A stretch of 64,000 nt of DNA from Herbaspirillum chlorophenolicum (GCF_001189955.1 NZ_LFLT01000008.1:90210-154209), one strand, 5' to 3'; counted from the first letter of the stretch, positions 35,770-45,507 are shown. The notes: generated by a model not told the origin, from the letters alone. Program-made: numbers and translations.

Positions 35770-37137
35770 ATGATAAAAATGAAACGCCCAGTCCGCGCGT
35801 TGCTTGCATCGGTCCCGTACCGTTGCGCGACGGCGGCGATGCTGGCGACCCTTCCCTTGCTGATGCTGGCAGCGCTGGTGGTATCTGCAGCGCTGCCGCC
35901 GCAGGCGCGCGCGGCCGCAGCGTCGGCGCCAGGGACATCCGCGGCGCCGGCCTCGCTGCAGGTGCTGCACTGGTGGACGTCGGCCGGCGAACGCCGTGCC
36001 CTCAACGTGGTGGTGAACCAGTTGGCCAAGCAGAACATTCAGTGGCGCGATGTCCCCATCCCGGGCGGCGCCGGCATGGGCGCGGGCAAGGTATTGAAGA
36101 GCATGGTGCTGGCCGGGCGCGCGCCCGAGGTCACGCAATTGAACGGCGTGATCTTCGGCGAATGGGCTGACCTCGGCTTGCTGCTGGAACTGGACAACGT
36201 CGCCGTGCAAGGCAACTGGGAAAAGCAGATGTTTCCCAGCGTCTGGGCGCTGCTGAACAACCGCGGGCATGTGGTGGCCGCGCCGCTGGGCATCCACCGC
36301 ATCAACACGTTGTTCTACAACATTGCCATCTTCAACCGGCTGGGGCTGACGCCACCCAAGACCTGGGATGACTTCGACCGCATCGCGAAGATCTTGCGCG
36401 ACGCCGGCATCACGCCGCTGGCGCAAAGCGCCGAAGCCTGGCAGGTCGCCACCCTGTTCGAAAACCTGGTGCTGGCCGAAAGCGGCCCGGCCTACTATCG
36501 CCGCCTGTTCGTGGACATGGACCAGGCCGCCTATGCCGATGGGCGCATGCTGCACATCCTCAAGCGCCTGCGCCGGCTCGGCCAGTCGATGGACCAGCCG
36601 GTGCGCGAGCGGGCATGGCCCGATGTCGCGCGCAGCATGGCCAACGGCGAGGCCGCCATGTTCATCATGGGCGACTGGGCCAAGGGCGAGTTCAATGCCT
36701 GGGGCCTGACGGTGGACCAGCAGTTCGGCTGCGCCCCGGTGCCGGGGACGGGCGAGTACCACCTCTACAGTACCGACACCCTGGCCATGTTCGCCGACGA
36801 TTATTCGCACCAGGTCTCCCAGGAGACGCTGGCGCAGATCGTTACCTCACCGGCGGTGCAGTCGGAATACAATAAATTCAAGGGTTCGATTCCGGTCTGG
36901 CGCACCGCTGATCCGCACATGGACCGCTGCGCGCGCGACTCCTGGCGCGCGTTCAGCAAGGGCGCGGCTTACCAGGCGCCCAGCCTGGTGCACCGCATGG
37001 CCACCGATGAGACCACCAAGGACGCCATCATCGCCGAGGTGCAGCGCTTCTTCCTCGACCGCCAGGGCAGCGAGGAACAGGCGCAACGCAGGCTGGTGTC
37101 GATCGCGCGGGCACTATCGCGCAGCCGCGGCCAGTGA
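35770..37137 (+). CDS. Extracellular sugar-binding protein linked to a two-component system
   Basis: A 455-residue periplasmic binding protein with a long signal region (MLATLPLLMLAALVVSAALP) and an alanine-rich linker. The mature part, LQVLHWWTSAGERRALNVVV, FEGV-free NGVIFGEWADLGLLLELD, RINTLFYNIAIFNRLG and WDDFD, matches glucose/mannose-type (GtsA-like) receptors. GGAGG lies 12 bases before the ATG at 35770. No permease or ATPase follows; instead a response regulator starts 52 bases downstream. In Pseudomonas the GltR/GtrS system is likewise next to a glucose receptor. It may therefore act as a sensor accessory or serve the divergent amino-sugar transporter; both are inferences. Confidence 0.9.
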   Translation: MIKMKRPVRALLASVPYRCATAAMLATLPLLMLAALVVSAALPPQARAAAASAPGTSAAPASLQVLHWWTSAGERRALNVVVNQLAKQNIQWRDVPIPGGAGMGAGKVLKSMVLAGRAPEVTQLNGVIFGEWADLGLLLELDNVAVQGNWEKQMFPSVWALLNNRGHVVAAPLGIHRINTLFYNIAIFNRLGLTPPKTWDDFDRIAKILRDAGITPLAQSAEAWQVATLFENLVLAESGPAYYRRLFVDMDQAAYADGRMLHILKRLRRLGQSMDQPVRERAWPDVARSMANGEAAMFIMGDWAKGEFNAWGLTVDQQFGCAPVPGTGEYHLYSTDTLAMFADDYSHQVSQETLAQIVTSPAVQSEYNKFKGSIPVWRTADPHMDRCARDSWRAFSKGAAYQAPSLVHRMATDETTKDAIIAEVQRFFLDRQGSEEQAQRRLVSIARALSRSRGQ

Positions 37138-37189
37138 TGGGCAAGGAACAGGACATGAGACGAGACAAGCCATTTAGGGAAGGCCAACA

Positions 37190-37903
37190 ATGACACGCAA
37201 GATATTGATCGTCGACGACGACCAGAAGACCCGCACCCTGTTGAAGGCCTATCTGGAAAAGAACCAGTACGAGGTGCGGCTGGCGCACGACGGCGCCACC
37301 TTCCTCGGCGAGTTCCAGCGCTACGCCGATGAGCTGGCGCTGGTGATCCTGGACGTGATGCTGCCCGACACCGACGGCTTTGCGCTGTGCAAGACGGTAC
37401 GGCGCAAGTCCAATGTGCCCATCATCATGCTCACCGCCAGTTCGGACGAGACCGACCGCGTGGTCGGGCTGGAGCTGGGCGCCGACGACTACATCGCCAA
37501 GCCCTACAGTCCGCGCGAACTACTGGCGCGCATCAAGGCCATCCACCGCCGCACCGGCATCGACAGCACGGCCGCGCCGCGCTATTACCGTTTCGTCGGT
37601 TTCACGCTCGACACCGTTGAGCGCACGCTGACCGATAGCGTCGGCCAGGTAGTGGCGCTGACCGGCATGGATTACCAACTGCTGAAATACTTCGTCGAAC
37701 ACCCGGGCGACGTGCTCGACCGCAACGTGCTGTGCGAAGAGACGCGCGGACGCGATGCCGGCCCGCTGGACCGTTCGCTGGACGTGCAGATCAGCAAGCT
37801 GCGCCTGCGCCTCAACGACGGCGGCCGCCAGCCGCACCTGATCAAGACCGTGCGCGGCGCCGGCTATGTGTTCTCGGCCGACGTCAGCGCGGCCGCCGCG
37901 TGA
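37190..37903 (+). CDS. OmpR-family response regulator
   Basis: A 237-residue regulator. The receiver has the acidic pair in VDDDQK, the phosphorylation site Asp55 (VILDVMLP), the Thr in MLTAS and the Lys in YIAKPYSP. The C-terminal winged helix includes VALTGMDYQLLKYF, DRSLDVQISKLRLRL and KTVRGAGYVF. It is 10 bases ahead of its kinase gene. It is likely to control sugar uptake, perhaps the divergent amino-sugar operon. Confidence 0.95.
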   Translation: MTRKILIVDDDQKTRTLLKAYLEKNQYEVRLAHDGATFLGEFQRYADELALVILDVMLPDTDGFALCKTVRRKSNVPIIMLTASSDETDRVVGLELGADDYIAKPYSPRELLARIKAIHRRTGIDSTAAPRYYRFVGFTLDTVERTLTDSVGQVVALTGMDYQLLKYFVEHPGDVLDRNVLCEETRGRDAGPLDRSLDVQISKLRLRLNDGGRQPHLIKTVRGAGYVFSADVSAAAA

Positions 37904-37913
37904 GAGCAATCCC

Positions 37914-39449
37914 GTGAACGAGAGCGCACCTGCGGCTGCGGCGGAGGCGACTCCGCAAACAGTCCGGCCGCGCTCGCTGCGCGCCCGGCTGGCAGCTTTC
38001 CTGGATTGGATCTTGCCCAACTCCCTGCTGGGCCGTTTGTCGGTGGTGATGATTTTCGGCGTGCTGGTCACGCAGGTGGCAGGCGGCCTGATCTGGGCGG
38101 CGCAATTGCGCACCAAGTCCGAAGCCGAGACCCGCATCGCCGCGCAGCACCTGGCGCACAGCGCGTCGGTGGCGATCCGCTACTTCATGAGCCTGCCTTC
38201 CAACTACCGGCCGCTGATGATCCAGCAGTTGCGCGAGATGGGCGGTACGCGCTTTTTCATCAACGCCAACAGCTCGGCAGTGCCGGTCACGCCGATCGCG
38301 CCCAACCCGCTGGCCGCCGTCGCCATCGACGTGGCCGCCCAGACCCTGCGCGAAGACTTGCCGTTCATGCCGGAAGCCAGGCTGGATTTCGCCTGGCCGG
38401 ACGGCTTGCAGGTCTCCAGCGACGGCCTCAAGGTGGGCGACCTGCCAGACAGCTGGGTGCAGCATATCCTGCTGACCAAGCCCAACTCGGCGCCGGTGCT
38501 GGTGATACAGATGCAGGTCGAAAGCGGCAAGTGGCTGTACCTGGCCGCGCTCATGCCCAATCCATACTTCCTCGACAGCGGCAATCCGCTGTGGCTGGAC
38601 CGGCTGGTGTTGCAGGGCTTGTCGCTGGCGGCGATCCTGTTGCTGACCATCCTCGTGGTGCGCTGGACGACCCGTCCGCTGGCAGCGCTGGCGGACGCCG
38701 CCGAAGCGTTCGGCAAGGGCGAGACGGTGCCGGAATTGCCGGGGACCGGCAGCCGCGAATACGTCAAGACTGCGTACGCCTTCTCCGGCATGCGCGAGCG
38801 CATCAAGCGCTACCTGGAAGACCGCGAGCGGCTGTTCGTCTCCATCTCGCATGACTTGCGCACGCCCATCACGCGCCTGAAACTGCGCACCGAACTGATG
38901 GACGACGACGACATGCGCACCGAATTCCACGACGACCTCGATGAGCTCGACATGATGGTCAAGGGCGCGCTGCAGTCGGTGAAGGACAGCGACATCCACG
39001 AGAACCGCACCGAGGTGCGGCTGGACGCGCTGGTGACGCGCATGATCCGCGACGCCAAGATGGCCGGCCACGAGATCGCCTTTACGCCCTCCGGCATCAA
39101 CGTCATGGCCAAGCCGCTGGCCTTGAAACGCGCCATCGGCAACCTGTTCGACAATGCGCTGTATTACGGCCAGAAGGTCGAGGTCGCCATCCGCCCCTTG
39201 CAGGGCGCGGGCGGCGGCCTGGTTGAAATCGAGATCCGCGACCACGGCCCCGGCGTGCCGGAAGATGCCATGGGCACGCTGTTCCAGCCCTATGTGCGGC
39301 TGGAACACGGGCGCGCCCAGAACAGCGGCGGCATGGGACTGGGGCTGGGCATTTCGCGCAACATCGTGCAAGCCCACGGCGGCGAACTGCTGTTGCGCAA
39401 CCATCCCGAGGGCGGGCTGATTGCCACCATCATCTTGCCGGCGCGCTGA
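37914..39449 (+). CDS. Sensor histidine kinase (GtrS/EnvZ-like)
   Basis: A 511-residue membrane kinase starting at GTG 37914 (GAGAG upstream). One helix lies near residues 40-62, a periplasmic sensor domain of about 150 residues follows, and a second helix LSLAAILLLTILVV leads into HAMP. The phosphoacceptor is His313 in SISHDLRTPITRLKL. The ATPase domain has the N-box NLFDNALYYG, G1 DHGPGVPED and G2 GMGLGLGIS. It partners the regulator 10 bases upstream; the sugar-binding protein in the same operon may deliver its signal. Confidence 0.95.
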   Translation: MNESAPAAAAEATPQTVRPRSLRARLAAFLDWILPNSLLGRLSVVMIFGVLVTQVAGGLIWAAQLRTKSEAETRIAAQHLAHSASVAIRYFMSLPSNYRPLMIQQLREMGGTRFFINANSSAVPVTPIAPNPLAAVAIDVAAQTLREDLPFMPEARLDFAWPDGLQVSSDGLKVGDLPDSWVQHILLTKPNSAPVLVIQMQVESGKWLYLAALMPNPYFLDSGNPLWLDRLVLQGLSLAAILLLTILVVRWTTRPLAALADAAEAFGKGETVPELPGTGSREYVKTAYAFSGMRERIKRYLEDRERLFVSISHDLRTPITRLKLRTELMDDDDMRTEFHDDLDELDMMVKGALQSVKDSDIHENRTEVRLDALVTRMIRDAKMAGHEIAFTPSGINVMAKPLALKRAIGNLFDNALYYGQKVEVAIRPLQGAGGGLVEIEIRDHGPGVPEDAMGTLFQPYVRLEHGRAQNSGGMGLGLGISRNIVQAHGGELLLRNHPEGGLIATIILPAR

Positions 39450-39598
39450 CCGGCGCGGCCGGGAAAAGCAATGTCTAACAAGCCAATCGGATCGCCATAT
39501 CCAATGTGAAAAAGCAGGAGGGCGTACCTGCCATCTGGCTGGATGCCTTTCCCTAAAATCGATTCGTCGATTCAAACAAGAACCTGATAAGGATAGCC

Positions 39599-40633
39599 AT
39601 GACCTATATCTCCAACCCTTCCCGCTACGATGGCCAGATGCCTTACCGGCGCGTGGGCAAGAGCGGTTTGCTGTTGCCTGCCGTTTCGCTCGGCCTGTGG
39701 CAGAACTTCGGCGGCGCCGACAATTTCGAGACCGGCCGCGCAGTGCTGCGGCGCGCCTTCGACCGCGGCGTCACCCATTTCGACCTGGCCAACAACTACG
39801 GCCCGCCGGCCGGTTCGGCGGAAGAGAATTTCGGCCGCTGGCTGGCCAAGGACTTCGCGCCTTACCGCGATGAACTGGTGATTTCCAGCAAGGCCGGCTG
39901 GCAGATGTGGCCCGGTCCCTATGGCGGCCCCAGCGGCGCGCGCAAGCACCTGATCGCCAGCTGCGAGCAGAGCCTGCGCCGCATGGGACTCGACTATGTC
40001 GACATCTTCTATTCGCACCGCGTCGATCCCGACACGCCACTGGAAGAAACCATGGGCGCGCTGGCGCACCTGCACCGCCAGGGCAAGGCGCTGTATGTCG
40101 GCATCTCCTCCTATTCGCCCGAGCTGACGCGCAAGGCGGCGGCCATCCTGAAGAGCGAAGGTGTGCCGCTGCTGATCCACCAGCCGAATTACTCGATGCT
40201 CAACCGCAGCATTGAAAACGGCTTGCTGCAGGCGCTGGAAGAACTGGGTGTGGGCTGCATCGGCTTTTCGCCGCTGGCGCAGGGCATGCTGACCTCCAAG
40301 TACCTCAATGGCGTGCCGGAAGGCGCGCGCGCCACGCGTGCGCCGTCGCTGCCGCAAAGGATGCTGTCGCCGGAAAACTTGGAGCGCATCCGCGCGCTGG
40401 ACGAGATCGCCCAGCGCCGCGGCCAGACCCTGGCGCAGATGGCGATTGCCTGGGTGCTGCGCGATGCCCGCGTGACCTCGGCGCTGATCGGCGCGCGCAA
40501 TGTCGAACAACTGGACGGTTCGCTGGATGCGCTGAAGAACCTGGGCTTCAGCGCCGCCGAGCTGGATCAGATCGACCAGCATGCCATCGATGGCGGCGTC
40601 GACCTGTGGCGCGTTTCTTCATCGATCACCTGA
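39599..40633 (+). CDS. gpr: Aldo-keto reductase, GprA/YghZ-like (L-glyceraldehyde-3-phosphate reductase type)
   Basis: A 344-residue NADPH-dependent AKR14-type enzyme. THFDLANNYGPPAGSAEENFGR contains the catalytic Asp and Tyr; SSKAGWQMWPGPYG carries the catalytic Lys; YSHRVDPDTPLEET, FSPLAQGMLTSKYLNG and RVTSALIGARNVEQL follow E. coli YghZ closely. The E. coli enzyme reduces L-glyceraldehyde-3-P and methylglyoxal. AAGGATAG precedes the ATG at 39599. It is monocistronic, ended by a strong terminator. The physiological substrate here is not known. Confidence 0.92.
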   Translation: MTYISNPSRYDGQMPYRRVGKSGLLLPAVSLGLWQNFGGADNFETGRAVLRRAFDRGVTHFDLANNYGPPAGSAEENFGRWLAKDFAPYRDELVISSKAGWQMWPGPYGGPSGARKHLIASCEQSLRRMGLDYVDIFYSHRVDPDTPLEETMGALAHLHRQGKALYVGISSYSPELTRKAAAILKSEGVPLLIHQPNYSMLNRSIENGLLQALEELGVGCIGFSPLAQGMLTSKYLNGVPEGARATRAPSLPQRMLSPENLERIRALDEIAQRRGQTLAQMAIAWVLRDARVTSALIGARNVEQLDGSLDALKNLGFSAAELDQIDQHAIDGGVDLWRVSSSIT

Positions 40634-40667
40634 AAGTCGCCGGCATCTCCCGGCTGAAGTTCGATGC

Positions 40668-40705
40668 GAAAATGGCCTGCACCGGTAACGGTGCAGGCCA
40701 TTTTT
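40668..40705. terminator. Bidirectional terminator
   Basis: AAATGGCCTGCACC (40670-40683) pairs perfectly with GGTGCAGGCCATTT (40690-40703), loop GGTAAC, with T5 downstream and an A-run upstream. It ends the aldo-keto reductase gene and the convergent heme cluster. Confidence 0.92.
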
Positions 40706-40732
40706 CATTGGGACACCAGGAAGTGAATTGCC

Positions 40733-41197
40733 TTACTTCGGTACATCGTCATCGGCGCTGCGGTCGACGATCTGTTCCGGCCGCGACCACATCCAGATCG
40801 CACCGGCAGTCATGCCTATCGCTGCAATGACGATGATCCAGCGGTGTTTGATCGTCAGCAGCATGATCACCAGGCACAGGCTCATCATGATGGATGCGCT
40901 CAGCTTGGCGCGCCGCGCGACGACCCGGCCGTGGCGCCAGTGATGGATCATCGCGCCGAACACCGGGTGGTTTTCCAGCCAGCGCTGCAGCCGCGGCGAA
41001 CCCTTGCCGGCCGCCCATGCGGACAGCAGGATGAATTCGGTGGTCGGGATGCCGGGGATGAAGATCGCCAGGATGCCGATGCCCAGGCTGGCATAAGCCA
41101 GCGCCAGCCACAACCAGCGGGTGGCGGCCGGCGCCAGTTTGGCGGTGGCGCCGTCGCTGTCGGGGGGCATGCCATGCCCTTGTGCCGGATCGTCCAT
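40733..41197 (-). CDS. DUF454 (YbaN-like) inner-membrane protein
   Basis: A 154-residue protein with the DUF454 signature: FIPGIPTTEFILLSAWAAGK, SPRLQRWLENHPVFGAMI and a pair of C-terminal helices (IMMSLCLVIMLL and WIIVIAAIGMTAGAIWM). DUF454 genes are often beside heme-uptake or heme-oxygenase genes, as here; function unknown. The start could also be GTG 41226, overlapping the heme oxygenase stop; ATG 41197 is used because the extra residues are not family-like. Last gene of the heme cluster. Confidence 0.85.
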   Translation of the reverse strand: MDDPAQGHGMPPDSDGATAKLAPAATRWLWLALAYASLGIGILAIFIPGIPTTEFILLSAWAAGKGSPRLQRWLENHPVFGAMIHHWRHGRVVARRAKLSASIMMSLCLVIMLLTIKHRWIIVIAAIGMTAGAIWMWSRPEQIVDRSADDDVPK

Positions 41198-41220
41198 CGC
41201 GGTCGGTATGGCGTTCCCGC

Positions 41221-41856
41221 TCACACCAGTCCGAAGTAACGCTTGAGCAGGCTGCCGAAGCGGGCGTAGGCATCGGCGGCGCCGGCGACGACGGTATCGT
41301 GGTCTTCTTCCTTCAGCGAGGGCTGGTCGAGAAAGCCGACGAAGCGGCGCCATACGACGGCGCGCCCTTCCGGATACGCCGCCAGGTTGCGCGCGCCGAA
41401 GGTCTCGCTCAATCCCAGCGTGGCCTTGGCTTCCTTGAGCAGGAAGGCCGCGCCCAGCGTCGATCCTTCCGACACATAGAGCCAGCCCAGCGCACCCGGC
41501 ATGGAGACGCCGGCGGTGGCGACCGCTTCTTGCCCGGCATCGAAGCCCAGGTCGGCCAGATCGGCCAGCGATGCCGTTTCGCGGCCGCGCACGTCGAGGT
41601 CGGGCACGGCGGCCTGGATGGCGGGATCGGAGAACAGGTGTTCGATGTCGCGCTGGAAGCGGTATTGCGCGGCGACAAAGCGCGCGTAGTTGTCGCGGTT
41701 GGCGAATGGCTGGCCCTTTTCCATCAGGGCATGCATCAGCTCGTGCAGGGAAGCTGTCTCGGTCTTGAGGCGGGAAGAGAGCAGGGCGGGGCGTTCGGTG
41801 ACGGTATGCATGGGGAGGGCGGTTTGAGGGATTGGGGGGACATGGTTGGACATCAT
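41221..41856 (-). CDS. Heme oxygenase (biliverdin-producing, HemO/PigA-like)
   Basis: A 211-residue all-helical protein. LKTETASLHELMHALM carries the proximal histidine region; YVSEGSTLGAAFLLKEAKAT contains the distal-helix glycine-rich stretch of the bacterial HemO/BphO group. It cleaves heme to biliverdin, iron and CO in the cytoplasm. The ATG at 41856 overlaps the DUF2271 stop (ATGA), so the two are coupled. Together with the TonB receptor it supports use of heme as an iron source. Confidence 0.9.
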   Translation of the reverse strand: MMSNHVPPIPQTALPMHTVTERPALLSSRLKTETASLHELMHALMEKGQPFANRDNYARFVAAQYRFQRDIEHLFSDPAIQAAVPDLDVRGRETASLADLADLGFDAGQEAVATAGVSMPGALGWLYVSEGSTLGAAFLLKEAKATLGLSETFGARNLAAYPEGRAVVWRRFVGFLDQPSLKEEDHDTVVAGAADAYARFGSLLKRYFGLV

Positions 41857-42413
41857 GGTTTGGCCGTGACCTTCAGTGTCGCCAGCTCGCTACCGGCACC
41901 TCCGTCTTGCCGGCCGGCGTCGGTTATGCCATCCGTGCCTTTCCAGGCAAACGGCACGTGCAGCACCGTGCGGCCGCCCTGTTCACGGGCCACTTCGACG
42001 GCCAGCAGGTATTTCCCTTCCGGCAAGGCGGCCAGCAGCTCCTGCCGGTCGGAGAAGCGCAGCAGGTACACCCCTGCCCCGCGCGTGGGGCCGCTCACGC
42101 CATCGGCCGGCAGCGCCAGCGTGCTGCCGGCCTTGCGCCACCAGGTGCGCAGCTCCTTGAGGAATATTTTCCCCAGGTTGTCGCGCAGCCGGGTGTCGTA
42201 CCAGACTGCCAGCGTGCCGGCCACGGACTGCTTGTCGTCGGCCCGTTCTATCCATGCCGCCAGGTAGGGCGGGTGGTAGGCCGCGCTGGCGATGTCGGGC
42301 AACGTTACTTCCACTTCCAGCGCGGCCGAGCGTGCCTGGCCGGCAGCCAACCCCAGGCCGGCCAGCAGCAGGGGGATGGCCAACAGGCGTTCGCGGGTGA
42401 AGGCGGTCTTCAT
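41853..42413 (-). CDS. Secreted DUF2271 protein
   Basis: A 186-residue periplasmic protein with signal peptide LLAIPLLLAGLGLAAGQARS. It contains the DUF2271 pattern: PPYLAAWIERADDKQ, LAVWYDTRLRDNLGKIFLKE, LRTWWRKAGS and DGVSGPTRGAG. The family has no known function but recurs with EF-hand or PepSY proteins in TonB-receptor clusters. Start ATG 42413 with AGGTG 5 bases upstream; GTG 42422 is an alternative. Its stop overlaps the heme oxygenase start. Confidence 0.85.
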   Translation of the reverse strand: MKTAFTRERLLAIPLLLAGLGLAAGQARSAALEVEVTLPDIASAAYHPPYLAAWIERADDKQSVAGTLAVWYDTRLRDNLGKIFLKELRTWWRKAGSTLALPADGVSGPTRGAGVYLLRFSDRQELLAALPEGKYLLAVEVAREQGGRTVLHVPFAWKGTDGITDAGRQDGGAGSELATLKVTAKP

Positions 42414-42433
42414 CGGAGGCACCTGCTACGCGA

Positions 42434-42931
42434 TCAGTTGCGCGGCGGCGGCGGATCGTTGGCGTCGACCTTGCCGTCCTTGTTGGTGTCGGCCTGGGCC
42501 CAGGTCTTGTCCATGATCTCGCGTTCTTCATCCATCGAGATGAAGCCGTCGTGGTTGCGGTCCAGCAGGGCGAAGCGCACGTGAGCCTGCTTGATGGCGC
42601 GGGTATAGTTTTCGTCGGGTTCGCGGCCCTCCTGGAAGTATTGCGCCTTCAGGCGGCCTTCGAATTCGGCGACGTATTCATCTTCAGAGAGTTTGCCGTC
42701 GCCGTTCTTGTCGGCATTCTTGAAGCGCTGCAGGCGCACGGCTTCATATTCTGCGCGCGTGACCACGCCATCGCGGTTGACGTCGTAACTGCCGATAAAG
42801 GCTTCGCGGCCGTGGCCGCCGGCCGGACGCGCCGGGCCAGCCTTGGCGTTATCGGCCGGAGGATGGGCAGCGCAGGCGGCCAGAAACAGGCTGGCGGAGA
42901 GCGTGCAGAGCAGCAGGGAGCGGGATGTCAT
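42434..42931 (-). CDS. EF-hand lipoprotein
   Basis: A 165-residue protein with a lipobox (LFLAACAA; Cys20) and four EF-hand loops: DVNRDGVVTRAE, DKNGDGKLSEDE, DRNHDGFISMDE and DTNKDGKVDAND. The first three have full 12-residue ligand spacing. It should be anchored to a membrane on the periplasmic side and bind calcium or another divalent metal. Position between the TonB receptor and DUF2271 genes suggests a role in the receptor system, which is unproven. Confidence 0.9.
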   Translation of the reverse strand: MTSRSLLLCTLSASLFLAACAAHPPADNAKAGPARPAGGHGREAFIGSYDVNRDGVVTRAEYEAVRLQRFKNADKNGDGKLSEDEYVAEFEGRLKAQYFQEGREPDENYTRAIKQAHVRFALLDRNHDGFISMDEEREIMDKTWAQADTNKDGKVDANDPPPPRN

Positions 42932-42989
42932 GTCGGTTCCTTATGAAATGAGGAGAAAGCGTTGGGGGTAAGGCCTCGGCGTGCGGACA

Positions 42990-45374
42990 TCAGAAATCCA
43001 CATTGACCGACGCGAAGAAACTGCGGCCGGTGCGGGTCTGCAACTGGATGTCCTGCGCGTCCTTGGCGTTGCTCGGTTCCAGGCTGTAGACGCTGGCGTA
43101 ATCCCAATAGCGTTTGTCCAGCAGGTTGTTGATGCCGGCGTTGATGCGTACGTTCTTGGCCACGCGCCAGTAACCGGTCAGGTCGAATACTGCATAGCCG
43201 GGGACGTTGAAGTAGGTCACCGTCGAGTCGGTCAGCGCCGCACCGCTGTTCGCGTAGCTGTTGCGGTTGGTGGCCTTGGCCTGCTTGCCCTTGACCAGCG
43301 TGCCGGTGAGGTTGCTGCCCCAGACCTTCTCGGGGGCGTCGTAGCCCAGGCCGATGATCAGTTTGGCCGGTTGCACGGTGTCCAGGTCCTGGTAGCTGTC
43401 GCCGTTGTAGCGGCTCTTGGACTTGCCCTGGCTGTAGCCAAGCGCCCAGGTCGAGTACATGCCTTTCATGGCCGGCACGAACATGCCGTGGTCGATGCGC
43501 GTGCTCAGTTCCAGGCCGTAGATATAGGCGTTGTCGCGGTTCTCGGCCTGGTAGATGGTGGCCACGTTGCTCTGGACGTTGGTAAACATCTGCGGATTGG
43601 CCGTGCGCGTATAGCGCGTGTAGGCGATGAAATTCTTGTACTTGGTATAGAACAGCGAGCTGTTGAAGGTGATGCCTTCGGTCAGTTCGCCCTTCAAGCC
43701 GATGTCGAAGGCGTCGCTGGTTTCCTTTTTCAGGTTGGGGTTGCCCACCAGCGCATAGTTGCCGAAACCGGAATTCCAGTAACCGTACATTTCACTGGCC
43801 GACGGCGCCCGGCCGCCGCGCTTCCATTGCGCATAGGCGCTGATCCTGGGCACGATGTCGTAAACCAGGCTCAGGCTGGGGCTGACGATGGTGTTGGTCG
43901 TGCCGGAACCGTACAGGGCATTGAGCTGCGCCGCGCTGATCGCGCTGTTGGCGAAGCTGCTGGTGTCGTAGATGCTGCTGGAGACGCGGTCCACGCGCAG
44001 GCCGGGGATCAGCGCCAGGCGGTGGCCGTCGAGGTTGAAGGTGATCTCGTCTTCGGCGAACAGGCCATAGCGCGTGGTCTTGGTGTTGGGGTAGGGCTGC
44101 TTGGCCAGCGAGGTGCCGGTCAACTGGTGCTGGTTCTTGTTCTGGCTGGCGCTAAGGCCGAAACGCAGGTTGTTGTTGTCGATCTTCTTGCTGCCGGTGC
44201 TGGACAGGCTGAACTGCTTGTTGCTGTTGCGCGAGAAGTCGTTCTCCCGCGCGCCCGTGCTTAAGGTGGTGATGGCCGTCGCATCCTGCATGTCGGTGCT
44301 TTGGTAGGACAGCTTGGTTTCCAGCTTGTCCAGCAGTGCGTTGGCCGGCGTCCACAGGTGGCCCAGCTGGACGGTATTGCGCGCGGTGGTGCTGTGCTGG
44401 ACCGACTTGCCGGTAATGGCCGTGCCGGTGTTGTTCCAGCCGTCATAGGAGAGGTCGTTGGTGCGGCGGTAGAGATCGGCCGAGATCGTGAACTTGTTTT
44501 CGGCATCGATCCGCATACCGCCCTTGAGCAGCAGTGCGTCCGAATGCCAGTCCGACGGATAGGCGTTCAGGATGTCGCTGTTGTTGTCGGCCTGGTGGCC
44601 GTCGCGGCGCGAATAGACGATCAGGCCGTCGAACATGCCGGAGGCGCCGGCGGCGGTGATGCCCTTGTTCCATGAACGGTCCGCCGAGTTGTAGCCGGCC
44701 TTGGCGCCGAAGTAGGCCGGCTTGGCGTCGTTGACGTATTCCTCGGCCGACTTGGTGCGGAAGCTGACCGCGCCGCCGATGCCGCCGGCCGGGCGCGCCG
44801 AGGTGGTGGTGCCGGAATCGACCTGCACCTCGGAATACATTTCCGGATCGATGAAGTCGCGCCCCTGGCCGAAGGTGCTGATGGAAGCGCGGCCGCTGCC
44901 GGAAGTGGCCGAGCGGTCCACCGCTTCCGGCATTTCGACATCGTCCACATCCACGCCGACGCGGTTGCCTTCGACGCCGCGGATATTGTAGTTGGTGCTG
45001 CCCGGATGGTCGTAGGCGCTGGTGGTGTTGGTAGTGCCTGCGGTGACGCCGGGCACCGAGATCAGCGGCTGGTATTTCAATACATCGGCAAAGCTGCCGG
45101 CGCCTTGCTTTTCGAGCTCTTCCTTGGTGACTTTGACCGAGGCGCCGGGTTTGTGCTGCTCTTCGCGTGCTTCTTTGACTTCGATGTCGGGCAGCTTCTT
45201 ACCGGGGCGTTCGTTGCCGGCAACGGGGCTGGCAGAAACGTTTTCCTGGGCGCCGGCATTCGGAGCGGCCAGGCAGAGCAGGGCGCTGTTGATAGCGAAC
45301 GCGAGGGTGAGCGGTTGCAGGGACGAACGTCGACGCCGGCGCATGACGCCGACGCCCGATGGTTGCTGAGCCAT
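42990..45374 (-). CDS. TonB-dependent outer-membrane receptor, hemin/siderophore type
   Basis: A 794-residue receptor. After a signal region (LTLAFAINSALLCLAAPNAGAQ), the plug domain has a TonB-box-like LPDIEVKEA, VLKYQPLISVPGV, STNYNIRGVEGNRVGVDVD and RPAGGIGGAVSFRTKSAEE. The barrel ends with INNLLDKRYWDY and terminal VNVDF. It fits the hemoglobin/transferrin/lactoferrin receptor group, and heme oxygenase in the same cluster points to heme. ATG 45374 has AAGG upstream; ATG 45344 is a possible shorter start. A likely Fur site lies about 135 bases upstream. Confidence 0.92.
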   Translation of the reverse strand: MAQQPSGVGVMRRRRRSSLQPLTLAFAINSALLCLAAPNAGAQENVSASPVAGNERPGKKLPDIEVKEAREEQHKPGASVKVTKEELEKQGAGSFADVLKYQPLISVPGVTAGTTNTTSAYDHPGSTNYNIRGVEGNRVGVDVDDVEMPEAVDRSATSGSGRASISTFGQGRDFIDPEMYSEVQVDSGTTTSARPAGGIGGAVSFRTKSAEEYVNDAKPAYFGAKAGYNSADRSWNKGITAAGASGMFDGLIVYSRRDGHQADNNSDILNAYPSDWHSDALLLKGGMRIDAENKFTISADLYRRTNDLSYDGWNNTGTAITGKSVQHSTTARNTVQLGHLWTPANALLDKLETKLSYQSTDMQDATAITTLSTGARENDFSRNSNKQFSLSSTGSKKIDNNNLRFGLSASQNKNQHQLTGTSLAKQPYPNTKTTRYGLFAEDEITFNLDGHRLALIPGLRVDRVSSSIYDTSSFANSAISAAQLNALYGSGTTNTIVSPSLSLVYDIVPRISAYAQWKRGGRAPSASEMYGYWNSGFGNYALVGNPNLKKETSDAFDIGLKGELTEGITFNSSLFYTKYKNFIAYTRYTRTANPQMFTNVQSNVATIYQAENRDNAYIYGLELSTRIDHGMFVPAMKGMYSTWALGYSQGKSKSRYNGDSYQDLDTVQPAKLIIGLGYDAPEKVWGSNLTGTLVKGKQAKATNRNSYANSGAALTDSTVTYFNVPGYAVFDLTGYWRVAKNVRINAGINNLLDKRYWDYASVYSLEPSNAKDAQDIQLQTRTGRSFFASVNVDF

Positions 45375-45507
45375 GTGGGCAAGCCTTATCAATAAGTGGA
45401 GAGGGATGAGGCTGGCGCAACACAACGGAATTAGACGGCACTCTTGCTAGAGCAGACGCTATTTTTCTTGTCGATGTCTAAGCTGACGTGGTTCGGATTT
45501 TATCACA